This document shows, piece after piece, positions 8,488 through 17,144 of a stretch of 64,000 nucleotides of DNA; the stretch's first letter is position 1, and every line of letters starts with the position of its first letter. The notes beneath the pieces are model-generated. The model saw nothing but the letters and a program-made list of their open reading frames with translations. It was not told where the DNA came from and did no database searches. The stretch is from JAQUOA01 sp037443785 (GTDB lineage Bacteria > Bacteroidota > Ignavibacteria > UBA10030 > UBA8401): NCBI GenBank assembly GCA_037443785.1, contig JBBINR010000001.1, forward strand, positions 1-64,000, given 5' to 3'. The position numbers and the translations under genes were made by a program.

Positions 8488-9519
8488 ATGTCTCAAGATA
8501 TGTCTTCAATTCCGCACGAAACGTTAATTAATAAATTATTTTCGTTTCTTGATCTTTTATGGAATGATCGAAAAACTATTCTCGTTATCGTTGGAATAGT
8601 GACTGCTCTTGGTGTTGTGGTTAGTCTAATTATAACACCTACGTTTAAATCCTCTACAGTTTTATTACCGGAAAATAACAATGACAAACTTTCTTCATTA
8701 GTAGGTGGAATGGGTAATGTCGCTTCGTTGCTCGGAGTGAATCTCGGTGAAAAATCGATGTCAAAGTTGTTCCCGGATATTCTTACCAGTGAATCGGTTT
8801 TAAAAAATATCATTTATTCTCACTATAAAACGTTGAAGTTTAAAGATTCAGTAAATTTAATTCAGTATTGGGAAATCAACGAGAAAACTCCAGAACAGGA
8901 TTATGAAACACTGCTTCAGCTATTTAGAAAAAAAATATTGGAAATTGATCTCGATACTAAAACAAATATCCTTACGATTTCCCTCGAAACTGAAGAACCA
9001 CAATTATCAGCCGATATATTAAATAATTTAACAAAGGAATTGGATAAGTTTATTAACATTCACAAGGTTCAAAATGCTTCAGCACAGCGGAAGTGGATTG
9101 AATTGCGATTAAATGAAGTGAAAACCGATCTCGCAAAAAGTGAGGATAATCTTTCCCAATTTCAAAGTAAAAATCGATCAATTGCGAGTTCCCCTCAATT
9201 GCTGCTTGAGCAACAGCGGCTTACTCGCGAAGCGGAGATTAATACTCTTCTGTACGGAGAGTTACGAAAGCAATATGAGTTAATTCGTATCGAAGAGGCA
9301 AAAAATATTCCAATAATCGACGTCATGGATGCGGCTCATCCTGCAGCATCAAGAAATAAACCCAAACGACGCACGATGGTCATAGGTTTTTTTCTGGCGG
9401 GATTGATTGTAAGTTTCGCTTACGTCCTTTTACCAAAAATATACGAGGCTCAGTTTGCTGAACTTAAAAAAGTAATAAACCTAACTTCATTTGGAATTAA
9501 ATTCAAACTAAAAAAGTAG
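8488..9519 (+). CDS. Wzz/GumC-type chain-length determinant protein
   Basis: 343 residues with the classic polysaccharide co-polymerase layout: a membrane segment near residues 33-54 ('ILVIVGIVTALGVVV'), a long periplasmic helical region, then a second segment near 298-318 ('MVIGFFLAGLIVSFAYV') preceded by a Pro-rich 'AAHPAASRNKPKRR'. There is no fused tyrosine kinase domain (no Walker A), so it is the Wzz/PCP-1 or PCP-2b type. It sets polymer length together with the Wzy-like polymerase at 23076. A 94-bp gap separates it from the export protein. Confidence 0.88.
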   Translation: MSQDMSSIPHETLINKLFSFLDLLWNDRKTILVIVGIVTALGVVVSLIITPTFKSSTVLLPENNNDKLSSLVGGMGNVASLLGVNLGEKSMSKLFPDILTSESVLKNIIYSHYKTLKFKDSVNLIQYWEINEKTPEQDYETLLQLFRKKILEIDLDTKTNILTISLETEEPQLSADILNNLTKELDKFINIHKVQNASAQRKWIELRLNEVKTDLAKSEDNLSQFQSKNRSIASSPQLLLEQQRLTREAEINTLLYGELRKQYELIRIEEAKNIPIIDVMDAAHPAASRNKPKRRTMVIGFFLAGLIVSFAYVLLPKIYEAQFAELKKVINLTSFGIKFKLKK

Positions 9520-9586
9520 TTTAAGACAAGAAACCTTCCAATTTTACTTCGGGCAAATTTGTTGATAAATAAATTTTCATTTGAGT

Positions 9587-10642
9587 ATGAAATCTACTGT
9601 ACAATTACAATCTAAAACCATTGGTTTGGGCTATCCTGTCTTTATAATTGCGGAGATTGGAGTAAACCATAATGGCAATATTGATCTAGCTCTTGATTCT
9701 ATTGAACAAGCAAAAAAGGCTGGTGCTGATTGTGTAAAATTTCAAACATTTAAGGCAGGACAGGTTGTCTTACAAAATGCACCCAAAGCGGCTTATCAAT
9801 TAAAAACAACACCGCAGTCTGAGTCCCAAATTCAGATGTTAAAAAAATTAGAATTGCCTTTTGATGCCTATCAAGAGATTGTAAAACTATGTAAAAAACT
9901 TAATATTATATTTTTGTCGACCCCATATAACTATTCAGATGTTGATTTCTTAGAATCATTGGATGTACCGGCGTATAAAATTGCTTCAGGACAAGTTATA
10001 GAACTATCATTCTTGGAATATGTTGCGAAAAAGAAAAAACCAATTTTTTTATCGACCGGGATGGCAACCTTGGCAGAGGTCGATAGTGCTGTAAACACCA
10101 TTCTAAAAACCGGAAATGATAGTCTTATACTTTTACAATGCACAACCAATTATCCATCACGGCTGGAAGACGCAAATTTATTGGCTATAAAAACCATGGG
10201 CCAAAGTTTTCATTCAATAATTGGATATTCTGATCATACTCAAAGCCATACAGCATGTATTGCGTCAGTTGCTCTCGGAGCTAGCGTGATTGAGAAACAT
10301 TTCACTCTTGATAAGACTCTTCCTGGTCCTGATCATTCAACATCTGCCAATCCGACTGAATTTGCAGAGCTAGTCAAATTCATAAGAGAATCGGAAAAAG
10401 TGTTAGGAACAGGAATTAAACAACCCAGCAAGGTTGAAATCGAAAATTCTATTGGAATGAGACGCAGTATTGTTGCAAATACTATGATTAACGCTGGGGA
10501 AACTATAACGAATGAGATGTTAACTTTTAAGCGGCCCTCAACTGGCATCAATCCATCCTTAATTTATCAATTACTTGGTCGCAAAGCTAGGCGTACTATT
10601 CATCCGGATGAAATGATAGATTGGGATGATATTCAACGATGA
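9587..10642 (+). CDS. NeuB-family nonulosonate (sialic acid-like) synthase
   Basis: 351 residues from the ATG at 9587; an in-frame TTG at 9581 is possible but adds only two residues. The protein condenses phosphoenolpyruvate with a 6-carbon amino sugar to a 9-carbon acid. 'IIAEIGVNHNG' is near the N-terminus, 'VKFQTF', 'STPYN', 'GYSDHT' and 'EKHFTLDK..PGPDH' mark the TIM barrel, and 'RPSTGINP' near the C-terminus is the antifreeze-like SAF domain. NeuB, LegI and PseI cannot be told apart by eye. Its stop overlaps the next start (ATGA). No NeuC/LegG/PseG hydrolysing epimerase is visible anywhere in the cluster. Confidence 0.9.
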   Translation: MKSTVQLQSKTIGLGYPVFIIAEIGVNHNGNIDLALDSIEQAKKAGADCVKFQTFKAGQVVLQNAPKAAYQLKTTPQSESQIQMLKKLELPFDAYQEIVKLCKKLNIIFLSTPYNYSDVDFLESLDVPAYKIASGQVIELSFLEYVAKKKKPIFLSTGMATLAEVDSAVNTILKTGNDSLILLQCTTNYPSRLEDANLLAIKTMGQSFHSIIGYSDHTQSHTACIASVALGASVIEKHFTLDKTLPGPDHSTSANPTEFAELVKFIRESEKVLGTGIKQPSKVEIENSIGMRRSIVANTMINAGETITNEMLTFKRPSTGINPSLIYQLLGRKARRTIHPDEMIDWDDIQR

Positions 10643-11097
10643 AAGATCTTTCAATAAGCATATTGAATAGTACGGATAGCGCTGCTCTTTCTGCAATGTT
10701 CAAAGCAAATTCAAAAGAGTATCAACAATATTTTTATCCATTTTCTTTTGAAGAAAATGAGATTATTAAAATTTTGGGACAAGCTCGAAAAGATAAATAT
10801 TGGGGAGTCTGGAAAGACCTGAACCTCGTAGCATTCTTTATGTTGCGAGGTTTTGATTTGGGATATGAGATACCTTCCTATGGTGTTTGCGTTGCCGAAA
10901 CTGAGAAAGGAAACGGTCTTTTAAAACTCAGTTTACAATTTGTTTTTACATGGTGCAAACTTTATTCCGTTCCCAAATTGATGCTTAAAGTGCATCCCGA
11001 AAATCTTGCTGCAAAAGAGACCTACGAAAAGTTTGGTTTTATCCAAACGGGTATTGATCCAAAGAACCAAAACATAATTTATCATTATATATTTTGA
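10639..11097 (+). CDS. GNAT-family N-acetyltransferase
   Basis: 152 residues. The acetyl-CoA loop appears in 'VAETEKGNGLLKLSLQFV' (motif A, Q/R-x-x-G-x-G variant), and 'ENLAAKETYEKFGF' is the usual motif B near the C-terminus. Start and stop overlap its neighbours by 4 bp on both sides, so it is tightly coupled to the NeuB-like and isomerase genes. In nonulosonate loci such enzymes acetylate an amino group of the precursor sugar (PseH or LegH role); that role here is inference from context. Confidence 0.85.
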   Translation: MKDLSISILNSTDSAALSAMFKANSKEYQQYFYPFSFEENEIIKILGQARKDKYWGVWKDLNLVAFFMLRGFDLGYEIPSYGVCVAETEKGNGLLKLSLQFVFTWCKLYSVPKLMLKVHPENLAAKETYEKFGFIQTGIDPKNQNIIYHYIF

Positions 11098-11963
11098 TAA
11101 CTACGAACGATAATAATATATATCTCTCGACAGGATCGTTTACAACGTCATCTCTAGGTGAAATAGTTGAGATATGTGACAAAATAAATTTCCATAATTT
11201 AGAATTGAGTTCGGGTTTACATTGGTCGAAAAACCTTGTTGACGAAATCGAAAACGCAAGGAAGAAATGTAATTTATTAATTCATAATTATTTCCCTCCA
11301 CCGAGAGAGCCATTCGTTTTAAACCTTGCGGCAAAGAATCCTCATGTTTTGCAATTAAGCATAAACCATTGTAAGCGAGCAATTACATTATGTGCAGAAT
11401 TTGGGGCTCCATTTTTTTCGGTACATTCTGGATTTGCATTTGAAGTTGATGCATCGCGGCTTGGAAGAAATATCTCGGATGCTCCACGGTATTCTATTAA
11501 TGAAGCTAAAAAAATTTTTATTGAAAGCCTTCAAGCCCTAACTGAATTTGGGGCATCTAAAAAAATAGGTGTTGCAATAGAAAATAATGTTGTTGCACCA
11601 ATGAATTTAATTGATGGGAAAAACCTTCTTTTGTTGGGTGCAACGGCAGAAGAGTTAATAGAAATTTACGAATCAGTTAATTCAAATAATTTTGGTATTC
11701 TGATCGATGTTGGTCATTTGAAAGTCACCGCCAATGCGTTACAATTTAATAGAACAAAGTTCCTACATCAAGTTGAGAACTATATTACGGCATTTCATTT
11801 GAACGATAATGACGGCACATTTGATTCTAATCAAATATTCGATGAAAAAGCATGGTTTATTTCTGAAATTCGTCGTTATCCAAATCATAAAAAGGTTATA
11901 GAATCTTATAAACTTTCAATTGAGCAGTTAAAACAAATAATTACATTAGTTCGGACTTTATGA
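11094..11963 (+). CDS. Sugar phosphate isomerase/epimerase (xylose isomerase-like TIM barrel)
   Basis: 289 residues; start TTG at 11094 overlapping the previous stop as TTGA. The sequence has AP-endonuclease-2 / xylose-isomerase-like features: 'NYFPPP', 'FSVHSGFAF', 'VAIENNV', 'GILIDVGHLKV' and 'AFHLNDNDG', with His, Glu and Asp residues placed to bind divalent metal. Family members isomerise or epimerise sugars or cleave DNA; the setting favours a sugar. It sits where nonulosonate clusters usually carry a NeuC-type 2-epimerase, so it may provide an unrelated epimerisation step. Substrate unknown. Confidence 0.75.
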   Translation: MITTNDNNIYLSTGSFTTSSLGEIVEICDKINFHNLELSSGLHWSKNLVDEIENARKKCNLLIHNYFPPPREPFVLNLAAKNPHVLQLSINHCKRAITLCAEFGAPFFSVHSGFAFEVDASRLGRNISDAPRYSINEAKKIFIESLQALTEFGASKKIGVAIENNVVAPMNLIDGKNLLLLGATAEELIEIYESVNSNNFGILIDVGHLKVTANALQFNRTKFLHQVENYITAFHLNDNDGTFDSNQIFDEKAWFISEIRRYPNHKKVIESYKLSIEQLKQIITLVRTL

Positions 11964-13426
11964 ACAACATACCTTCTATCCAATTACTTATCGTATCGCA
12001 ACGTGCGACATTAAAAGATGCTTTGTTAATAATTGATAAAAATGCACAGGGCATTGTTTTTGTAATTGATGAAAATTCTCATTTAGTAGGCGTGCTTTCT
12101 GATGGAGATATTCGTCGTTTATTGCTTCGTGGTGTTGTATTAACTGAGTCAGTATCGTTTGGAATGCAAAAAGAATTTATTTCTCGTCCGGTAACAACTC
12201 CAAGTGAAGAACTTGCAAAACTCTTAAACGAACGTGTTCGCTATATTCCGCTGGTAGATGAGAATAATATTCTGGTAGATTATGCATGTCTACATCGATT
12301 ACATCAGATTCCGATCATGGAACCATCTCTGTCCGGCAATGAGATAGAATATGTGACAGAATGTATCAAAACGAATTGGATTTCATCGCAAGGTGCGTTT
12401 GTGAGAAAGTTCGAAACAATATTTGCGGAATATTGCGGATGTTCGTACGCACTAGCAGTTAGTAATGGGACAGTTGCTTTGCATCTTGCATTAGTCGCAC
12501 TACATATTGGACCAGGTGACGAAGTGATAGTTCCTGATTTAACATTTGCTGCCTCGATTAATGCAGTTTTATACACTGGAGCTACGCCCGTCATTGTTGA
12601 TATTCACCCCGATACATGGACATTAGATCCAGCAGAAATTGAGAAAAAAATTACTCCGAGAACAAAAGCGATCATGCCTGTTCATTTATATGGTCATCCA
12701 TGCCACATGGATGAGATCATTTTGATTGCACAAAAACATAATTTACGCATTGTAGAAGATTGTGCAGAAGCTTTAGGCAGTACATATAAAGGCAAAAGAG
12801 TTGGAGCTTTTGGGGAAGTTTCGGCATTTAGCTTTTTTGGGAACAAGACAATTACTACTGGTGAAGGAGGTATGGTATTATTTAAAGATAAAGAAACCTA
12901 TAATAGAGCCAAAAAACTTCGTGATCATGGAATGTCTCCAATAAAACGTTACTGGCATGACGAAGTAGGATTTAATTACCGTATGACTAATATGCAAGGT
13001 GCAATTGGCGTTGCTCAAATGGAACGTGTTGATGTTTTTGTTAATTCAAAAAAACACATTGCTGAAACATATAACAAGTCTCTATCAAAGATTCCAGGAA
13101 TTACGACGCCTCCACAAGCGGAATGGGCAAATAGTAGTTATTGGTTATACACTCTTGTTATTGATCCATCAGTTGTAATCAATAGAGACGAATTGATGAA
13201 AAAACTATTGCTGAATGGGGTTGAAACACGTCCAGTATTCTATCCTTTGCATGAAATGCCTCCGTACAGACAATATGGTTTGGGTAATTATCCAGTTTCA
13301 GACTATGTATCAAAAAATGGGATGAGTCTACCATCGTCGGTTGGTTTAACTGACCAAATCCTGAATACAATTACAAAAGTGTTAGAAACAGTTTTTAAGA
13401 CACGAAATCTTGTTTTGGAATCATGA
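11960..13426 (+). CDS. CBS-domain / DegT-DnrJ aminotransferase fusion
   Basis: 488 residues, about 110 more than a plain sugar aminotransferase. Residues 1 to about 118 form a CBS pair ('GIVFVIDENSHLVGVLSDGDIRRLLLRG', split here as 'GIVFVIDENSHLVGV' and 'LSDGDIRRLL', then 'VRYIPLVDENNILVD'). The rest is a fold-type I PLP enzyme: 'SNGTVALHLALVAL', 'IVEDCAEALGS', PLP lysine Lys296 in 'SFFGNKTITTGEGG'. It resembles perosamine/LegC-type aminotransferases acting on 4-keto or 3-keto sugars. CBS domains bind adenine nucleotides and in this setting are better known on nucleotidyltransferases. It overlaps the previous gene by 4 bp and precedes the NeuA-like gene by 3 bp. Confidence 0.88.
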   Translation: MNNIPSIQLLIVSQRATLKDALLIIDKNAQGIVFVIDENSHLVGVLSDGDIRRLLLRGVVLTESVSFGMQKEFISRPVTTPSEELAKLLNERVRYIPLVDENNILVDYACLHRLHQIPIMEPSLSGNEIEYVTECIKTNWISSQGAFVRKFETIFAEYCGCSYALAVSNGTVALHLALVALHIGPGDEVIVPDLTFAASINAVLYTGATPVIVDIHPDTWTLDPAEIEKKITPRTKAIMPVHLYGHPCHMDEIILIAQKHNLRIVEDCAEALGSTYKGKRVGAFGEVSAFSFFGNKTITTGEGGMVLFKDKETYNRAKKLRDHGMSPIKRYWHDEVGFNYRMTNMQGAIGVAQMERVDVFVNSKKHIAETYNKSLSKIPGITTPPQAEWANSSYWLYTLVIDPSVVINRDELMKKLLLNGVETRPVFYPLHEMPPYRQYGLGNYPVSDYVSKNGMSLPSSVGLTDQILNTITKVLETVFKTRNLVLES

Positions 13427-13429
13427 AAA

Positions 13430-14131
13430 ATGTATAAGGGCAAAAAAATACTTTCTATTATACCCGCCCGAGGTGGAAGTAAAGGAATCCCGCGTAAAAA
13501 TATAAAATCTTTAGCTGGCAAACCTCTTATTGCTTGGACGATCGAAGAAGCAAAAAAATCAAAATATATAGATCGCTTAATTTTATCGTCTGAAGATGAA
13601 GAGATAATTAATATTGCGAAAGAATGGGGTTGCGAAGTCCCTTTTATTAGGCCAAAAGAATTAGCTCAGGATGATACTCCTGGGATAGACCCGATAATAC
13701 ACGCGATCAATACGTTACCTGAAAAATATGATTATGTATGTATGCTTCAACCTACATCTCCATTAAGGAAAGTCATCGATATTGATGGATTTATTGAGAA
13801 ATGTCTCAAATTGGAAACGCCGGCTTGTGTTACGATTGTTGAATCGAGCAAGAGTCCTTATTGGATGTTTAAATGTGACAAGGACTTCAGCCTAAAATCA
13901 CTATTTCCCGAATTGAAAATTGTTCCAAGGAGGCAAGATTTACCTACAATCTATGCTCTGAATGGTGCCGGTTATATTGCAAAGACGGAGTGGCTGTTGA
14001 CGACGAGATCGTTCTTAACCGAACAGACGATTGGGTATATTATGGACAAGTTATCGTCATTCGATATAGACGATGAATCAGACTTTATGATTTGTGATTA
14101 TTTATTGAAAGAACGAGCGAAGAATGTTTAA
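13430..14131 (+). CDS. CMP-nonulosonate cytidylyltransferase (NeuA-like)
   Basis: 233 residues. The N-terminal nucleotide loop 'IIPARGGSKGIPRKNIK' is the hallmark of CMP-sialate/CMP-KDO type cytidylyltransferases, and 'LQPTSPLR' is another conserved block. It activates the 9-carbon (or related) sugar acid with CTP. It follows the CBS-aminotransferase by 3 bp and overlaps the next gene by 8 bp. The NeuB-like gene three genes upstream supports a nonulosonate substrate rather than KDO. Exact sugar (sialic, legionaminic, pseudaminic or other) is not determined. Confidence 0.9.
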   Translation: MYKGKKILSIIPARGGSKGIPRKNIKSLAGKPLIAWTIEEAKKSKYIDRLILSSEDEEIINIAKEWGCEVPFIRPKELAQDDTPGIDPIIHAINTLPEKYDYVCMLQPTSPLRKVIDIDGFIEKCLKLETPACVTIVESSKSPYWMFKCDKDFSLKSLFPELKIVPRRQDLPTIYALNGAGYIAKTEWLLTTRSFLTEQTIGYIMDKLSSFDIDDESDFMICDYLLKERAKNV

Positions 14132-15104
14132 TATTGCGATAATTGGTGCCGGCCAACTTGGGAGTCGCCACCTTCAGGCTCTTTCATTGATAGACCGAGA
14201 GATCATCGTGGATGTGGTTGATCCAAATCCTTCGTCGTTGGAAGCAGCAAAAAAAAGATTCCTTGAAGTATCAAATGGAACAAGAATTCGAGAGGTACAT
14301 TATTATTCGAGTTTGGACGATATTTCGGAGACTGTTGATGTTGCAATTGTCGCTTCGAATTCGGATGTAAGAAGGAAGATTATTGAAGATCTTCTCGCAA
14401 CAAAACAAGTTCGGTCGTTAATTCTGGAAAAATTTTTATTTCCGCGTGAAGAAGATTTTTTGGCTGTTTACTCTCTGCTTACAAAAAAAAATACTCCTGC
14501 ATGGGTTAATTGTCCGCGCAGGATGTGGCCATTGTATCAAAATATAAAAAGGGATTTACAAGGTGAAAAACCAATTGAGTTTATCGTCACGGGGAGTTCA
14601 TGGGCATTGGCGAGCAATGCCATCCATATGATTGATTTGTTCTCTTATCTCACTAACTCTTTAGATTATAGCATCGGTTATACTGATTTGGACAACGTGA
14701 TGTCAATGAGCAAGAGAAATGGATTTGTGGAATTTACTGGACGTATTGCAGGAACATTTGATAATCATGTTAGATTTGGTATTGGTTGTTATAACGGCAA
14801 AGGGATGAATTTAGTGGTCCATCTTCTTTTGGAAGAAACACAGCTTATCATTAAAGAATCTGAAGGGAAGGTTTTAATTGGGAAAGGAAAAGAGGGATGG
14901 AAGTGGGAAGAAATGCAATTCATGGTACCTTATCAAAGCCAGCTGACACATCGTGTTGTCGAGCATATTATTGACAAAGGTACTTGCGACCTTACGCCAT
15001 ACGAAGAATCTCAAAAACTTCATCTTCCCTTGCTTCGAACATTTATGAAACACATGCGTGCATTGAAACCGGAAGAACAAATTACAGTATGCCCAATAAC
15101 ATAA
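14124..15104 (+). CDS. Gfo/Idh/MocA family oxidoreductase A
   Basis: 326 residues. Rossmann motif 'IIGAGQLGSRHLQAL' near the N-terminus. The usual catalytic 'EKP' is replaced by 'EKFLFPREED' (the Lys is kept, the Pro is not). 'NCPRRMWP' stands where many relatives have N-x-R-R. It starts inside the cytidylyltransferase gene and ends inside the next oxidoreductase gene, so the three are coupled. It probably oxidises or reduces an intermediate, or the finished nonulosonate; substrate unknown. Confidence 0.8.
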   Translation: MFNIAIIGAGQLGSRHLQALSLIDREIIVDVVDPNPSSLEAAKKRFLEVSNGTRIREVHYYSSLDDISETVDVAIVASNSDVRRKIIEDLLATKQVRSLILEKFLFPREEDFLAVYSLLTKKNTPAWVNCPRRMWPLYQNIKRDLQGEKPIEFIVTGSSWALASNAIHMIDLFSYLTNSLDYSIGYTDLDNVMSMSKRNGFVEFTGRIAGTFDNHVRFGIGCYNGKGMNLVVHLLLEETQLIIKESEGKVLIGKGKEGWKWEEMQFMVPYQSQLTHRVVEHIIDKGTCDLTPYEESQKLHLPLLRTFMKHMRALKPEEQITVCPIT

Positions 15105-16054
15105 AAAAAAATATTTGGCTGATTGGAACCGGACTCATGGGAATGGAATATTGTAAGGTTCTTCAATCTCTTGATTGCTCTTTTGAAGTTATAGGGAGAG
15201 GGGCAGAATCTGCTAAAAAATTTGAAAGTGTTACTGGTATAATTCCCAAAACAGGAGGAATGACAGAATACCTTCACAATTATAATTCAATTCCCGAGTA
15301 CGCCATTGTAGCAGTGGGTGTAGAACAATTAGCTTCGGTTGCCACTCAAATTCTTGAAGCAGGGGTGAAGAAAGTTTTAGTAGAAAAGCCGGGAGGTTTG
15401 ACGGCGAAAGAGATTGAAAGCGTTGCGCAGATTGCAAAACAGAATGGCTCGGATGTTTTTGTTGCCTACAACCGAAGGTTCTATAGTTCTGTGATCAAAG
15501 CAGAGGAGATTATTCGCGAGGACGGTGGAGTGACGTCGTTTTACTTTGAGTTCACGGAATGGTCGCATGTCATTGAAGGGTTGCAAAAAGCGCCTGGAGT
15601 AAAAGAAAATTGGTTTTATGTAAATTCGACCCACGTTGTTGATTTGGCCTTTCTTTTAGGGGGGAAACCGAAGCATATCAAATCATTTACAAGTAGAGGA
15701 ATATCCTGGCACCCAAACGCATCAGTGTTTACTGGTGCAGGTGTTTCGGAAAATGGTGCGTTGTTTTCCTATCACGCAAACTGGGAAGCACCGGGCAGGT
15801 GGGGTGTAGAAATTCTTACGAGAAAGCATCGTTTAATTTTACGGCCTTTAGAAAAATTGCAAGTCCAAAACATTGGAAGTGTTGTTGTCGAGAGTGTTTC
15901 AATTGATGATGAAATTGATGTAAAATTTAAACCTGGGTTGTATCGTGAAGTTAAGGCGTTTCTAAATGATGAAAAGTATAGATTCCCAACTATTCATGAC
16001 CACCTGAAAAGTTTTTCTTATTATGAGACTATAAATCCTTCCAAGAAGAATTAA
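15089..16054 (+). CDS. Gfo/Idh/MocA family oxidoreductase B
   Basis: 321 residues from the ATG at 15089; the frame is open further upstream but that part is embedded in the preceding gene and lacks fold features. 'WLIGTGLMGMEY' is the NAD(P) motif, 'LVEKPGGL' the EKP motif, 'AYNRRFYSS' the following conserved block. It overlaps oxidoreductase A by 16 bp. Two different family members back to back suggest two redox steps on one sugar, or an oxidation and a later reduction that together invert a centre. Confidence 0.82.
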   Translation: MPNNIKKNIWLIGTGLMGMEYCKVLQSLDCSFEVIGRGAESAKKFESVTGIIPKTGGMTEYLHNYNSIPEYAIVAVGVEQLASVATQILEAGVKKVLVEKPGGLTAKEIESVAQIAKQNGSDVFVAYNRRFYSSVIKAEEIIREDGGVTSFYFEFTEWSHVIEGLQKAPGVKENWFYVNSTHVVDLAFLLGGKPKHIKSFTSRGISWHPNASVFTGAGVSENGALFSYHANWEAPGRWGVEILTRKHRLILRPLEKLQVQNIGSVVVESVSIDDEIDVKFKPGLYREVKAFLNDEKYRFPTIHDHLKSFSYYETINPSKKN

Positions 16055-16117
16055 AAAATATTCTCTTTATTCATTTTTACTCTTTAGTCATCATAGATTT
16101 ATTTTTTTGTTTTCATT

Positions 16118-17128
16118 ATGCATCATTATGATTATGTATATTTTTGTTCAGCGTATAATGACGTTTCTCATATTTTAGCATTTATTGAAAGAGATACGAA
16201 TGCACGACATTTGATTATAGTCGTAAATATACATCAGTGTTTTAAATTTCTTAAAACTTTGCAAACCAAGAATAGCGATGTTCTTTTTATTGAAAGTAAA
16301 TTAAAGAAGCCAAAACAATTATTGCAATGGATATACGAATGGAATAATTTAAAACAAATCCGATTGAATATATTGAATCAAATTGTTGGCTCAAAAGTTG
16401 TTTTTTTTTCCTCTTTTTACGATTTATTAGGATGCTCTTGTATAAATCTTCTAAAAGACAAGAATGCGATATTTTTAAGTATTCCCATTGAAAAAGATTT
16501 CAAATTAACGAAGAGAAAAATTTTGGATGTTATGTATTCAGCTTTATACGGTGTACGATTTGAAACATTTTCATATATCAATCGAAAAGTTTCAGGGTTA
16601 CCTCTTTCTTATTTGAATCTTCATGTAAAGCAGGACATTCAAGCAGATGAGAACGAACTTATTGCAGTGCGAAAGAAATTCTCAAGATCTTTGACTTCTG
16701 ACGTACCATATATTTTAATGCTGGATGCTGATGTCAACTTTGAAGGTTTGACCAATTCTGGTGAAGAGGCAGTTGAGAAGCTTTTTAATCTGCTTAGAAA
16801 ATTTAACACTGTGGTTAAAGGACATCCACGGCTCGGGCTTTCACAGGTCACTGTACGTTATGAATTTCATGAAATAGAAAGTTTTATTCCAATTGAATTT
16901 ATTGATTTTTCTATGTGTCAGTGTGTGGTAGGGTGTTGGTCAATTGCACTGGCGAACATTGCTAACATGGGAGTCAAGTCAATTTCATTATTGAAATTAC
17001 TTCCCTATGCCGATGAAAAGCTTCGTCAATCGAGAATTAATTATCTTAAGCAATACGCACCTTCAAAAATACTTTATCCGACGACGTTAGAAGAGTTGGA
17101 AAAAGAATTAACGACGAGTTTTCAATAA
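16118..17128 (+). CDS. Unassigned protein, possible CMP-nonulosonate (sialyltransferase-like) transferase
   Basis: 336 residues; I do not recognise the family with confidence. What is visible: an alternating hydrophobic N-terminal half, then a strand 'PYILMLDADVNFEGL' with Glu209-Gly210, and 'VVKGHPRLG' with His236-Pro237, followed by 'VVGCWSIALANIANMG'. A His-Pro motif and a preceding acidic-Gly motif, then a Ser-rich strand, are known from bacterial sialyl- and polysialyltransferases (GT38, GT52, GT80), and the gene directly follows a CMP-sugar pathway. No signal peptide. The acidic motif is incomplete (Phe-Glu-Gly), so this is a weak, context-based proposal. Confidence 0.5.
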   Translation: MHHYDYVYFCSAYNDVSHILAFIERDTNARHLIIVVNIHQCFKFLKTLQTKNSDVLFIESKLKKPKQLLQWIYEWNNLKQIRLNILNQIVGSKVVFFSSFYDLLGCSCINLLKDKNAIFLSIPIEKDFKLTKRKILDVMYSALYGVRFETFSYINRKVSGLPLSYLNLHVKQDIQADENELIAVRKKFSRSLTSDVPYILMLDADVNFEGLTNSGEEAVEKLFNLLRKFNTVVKGHPRLGLSQVTVRYEFHEIESFIPIEFIDFSMCQCVVGCWSIALANIANMGVKSISLLKLLPYADEKLRQSRINYLKQYAPSKILYPTTLEELEKELTTSFQ

Positions 17129-17144
17129 ATCATTTTTGTTTTAT

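Noticed and set aside
9587..14131. Naming the product legionaminic, pseudaminic or sialic acid
   Set aside because: The diagnostic dehydratase and hydrolysing epimerase are absent, and NeuB/NeuA subfamilies cannot be told apart by eye.
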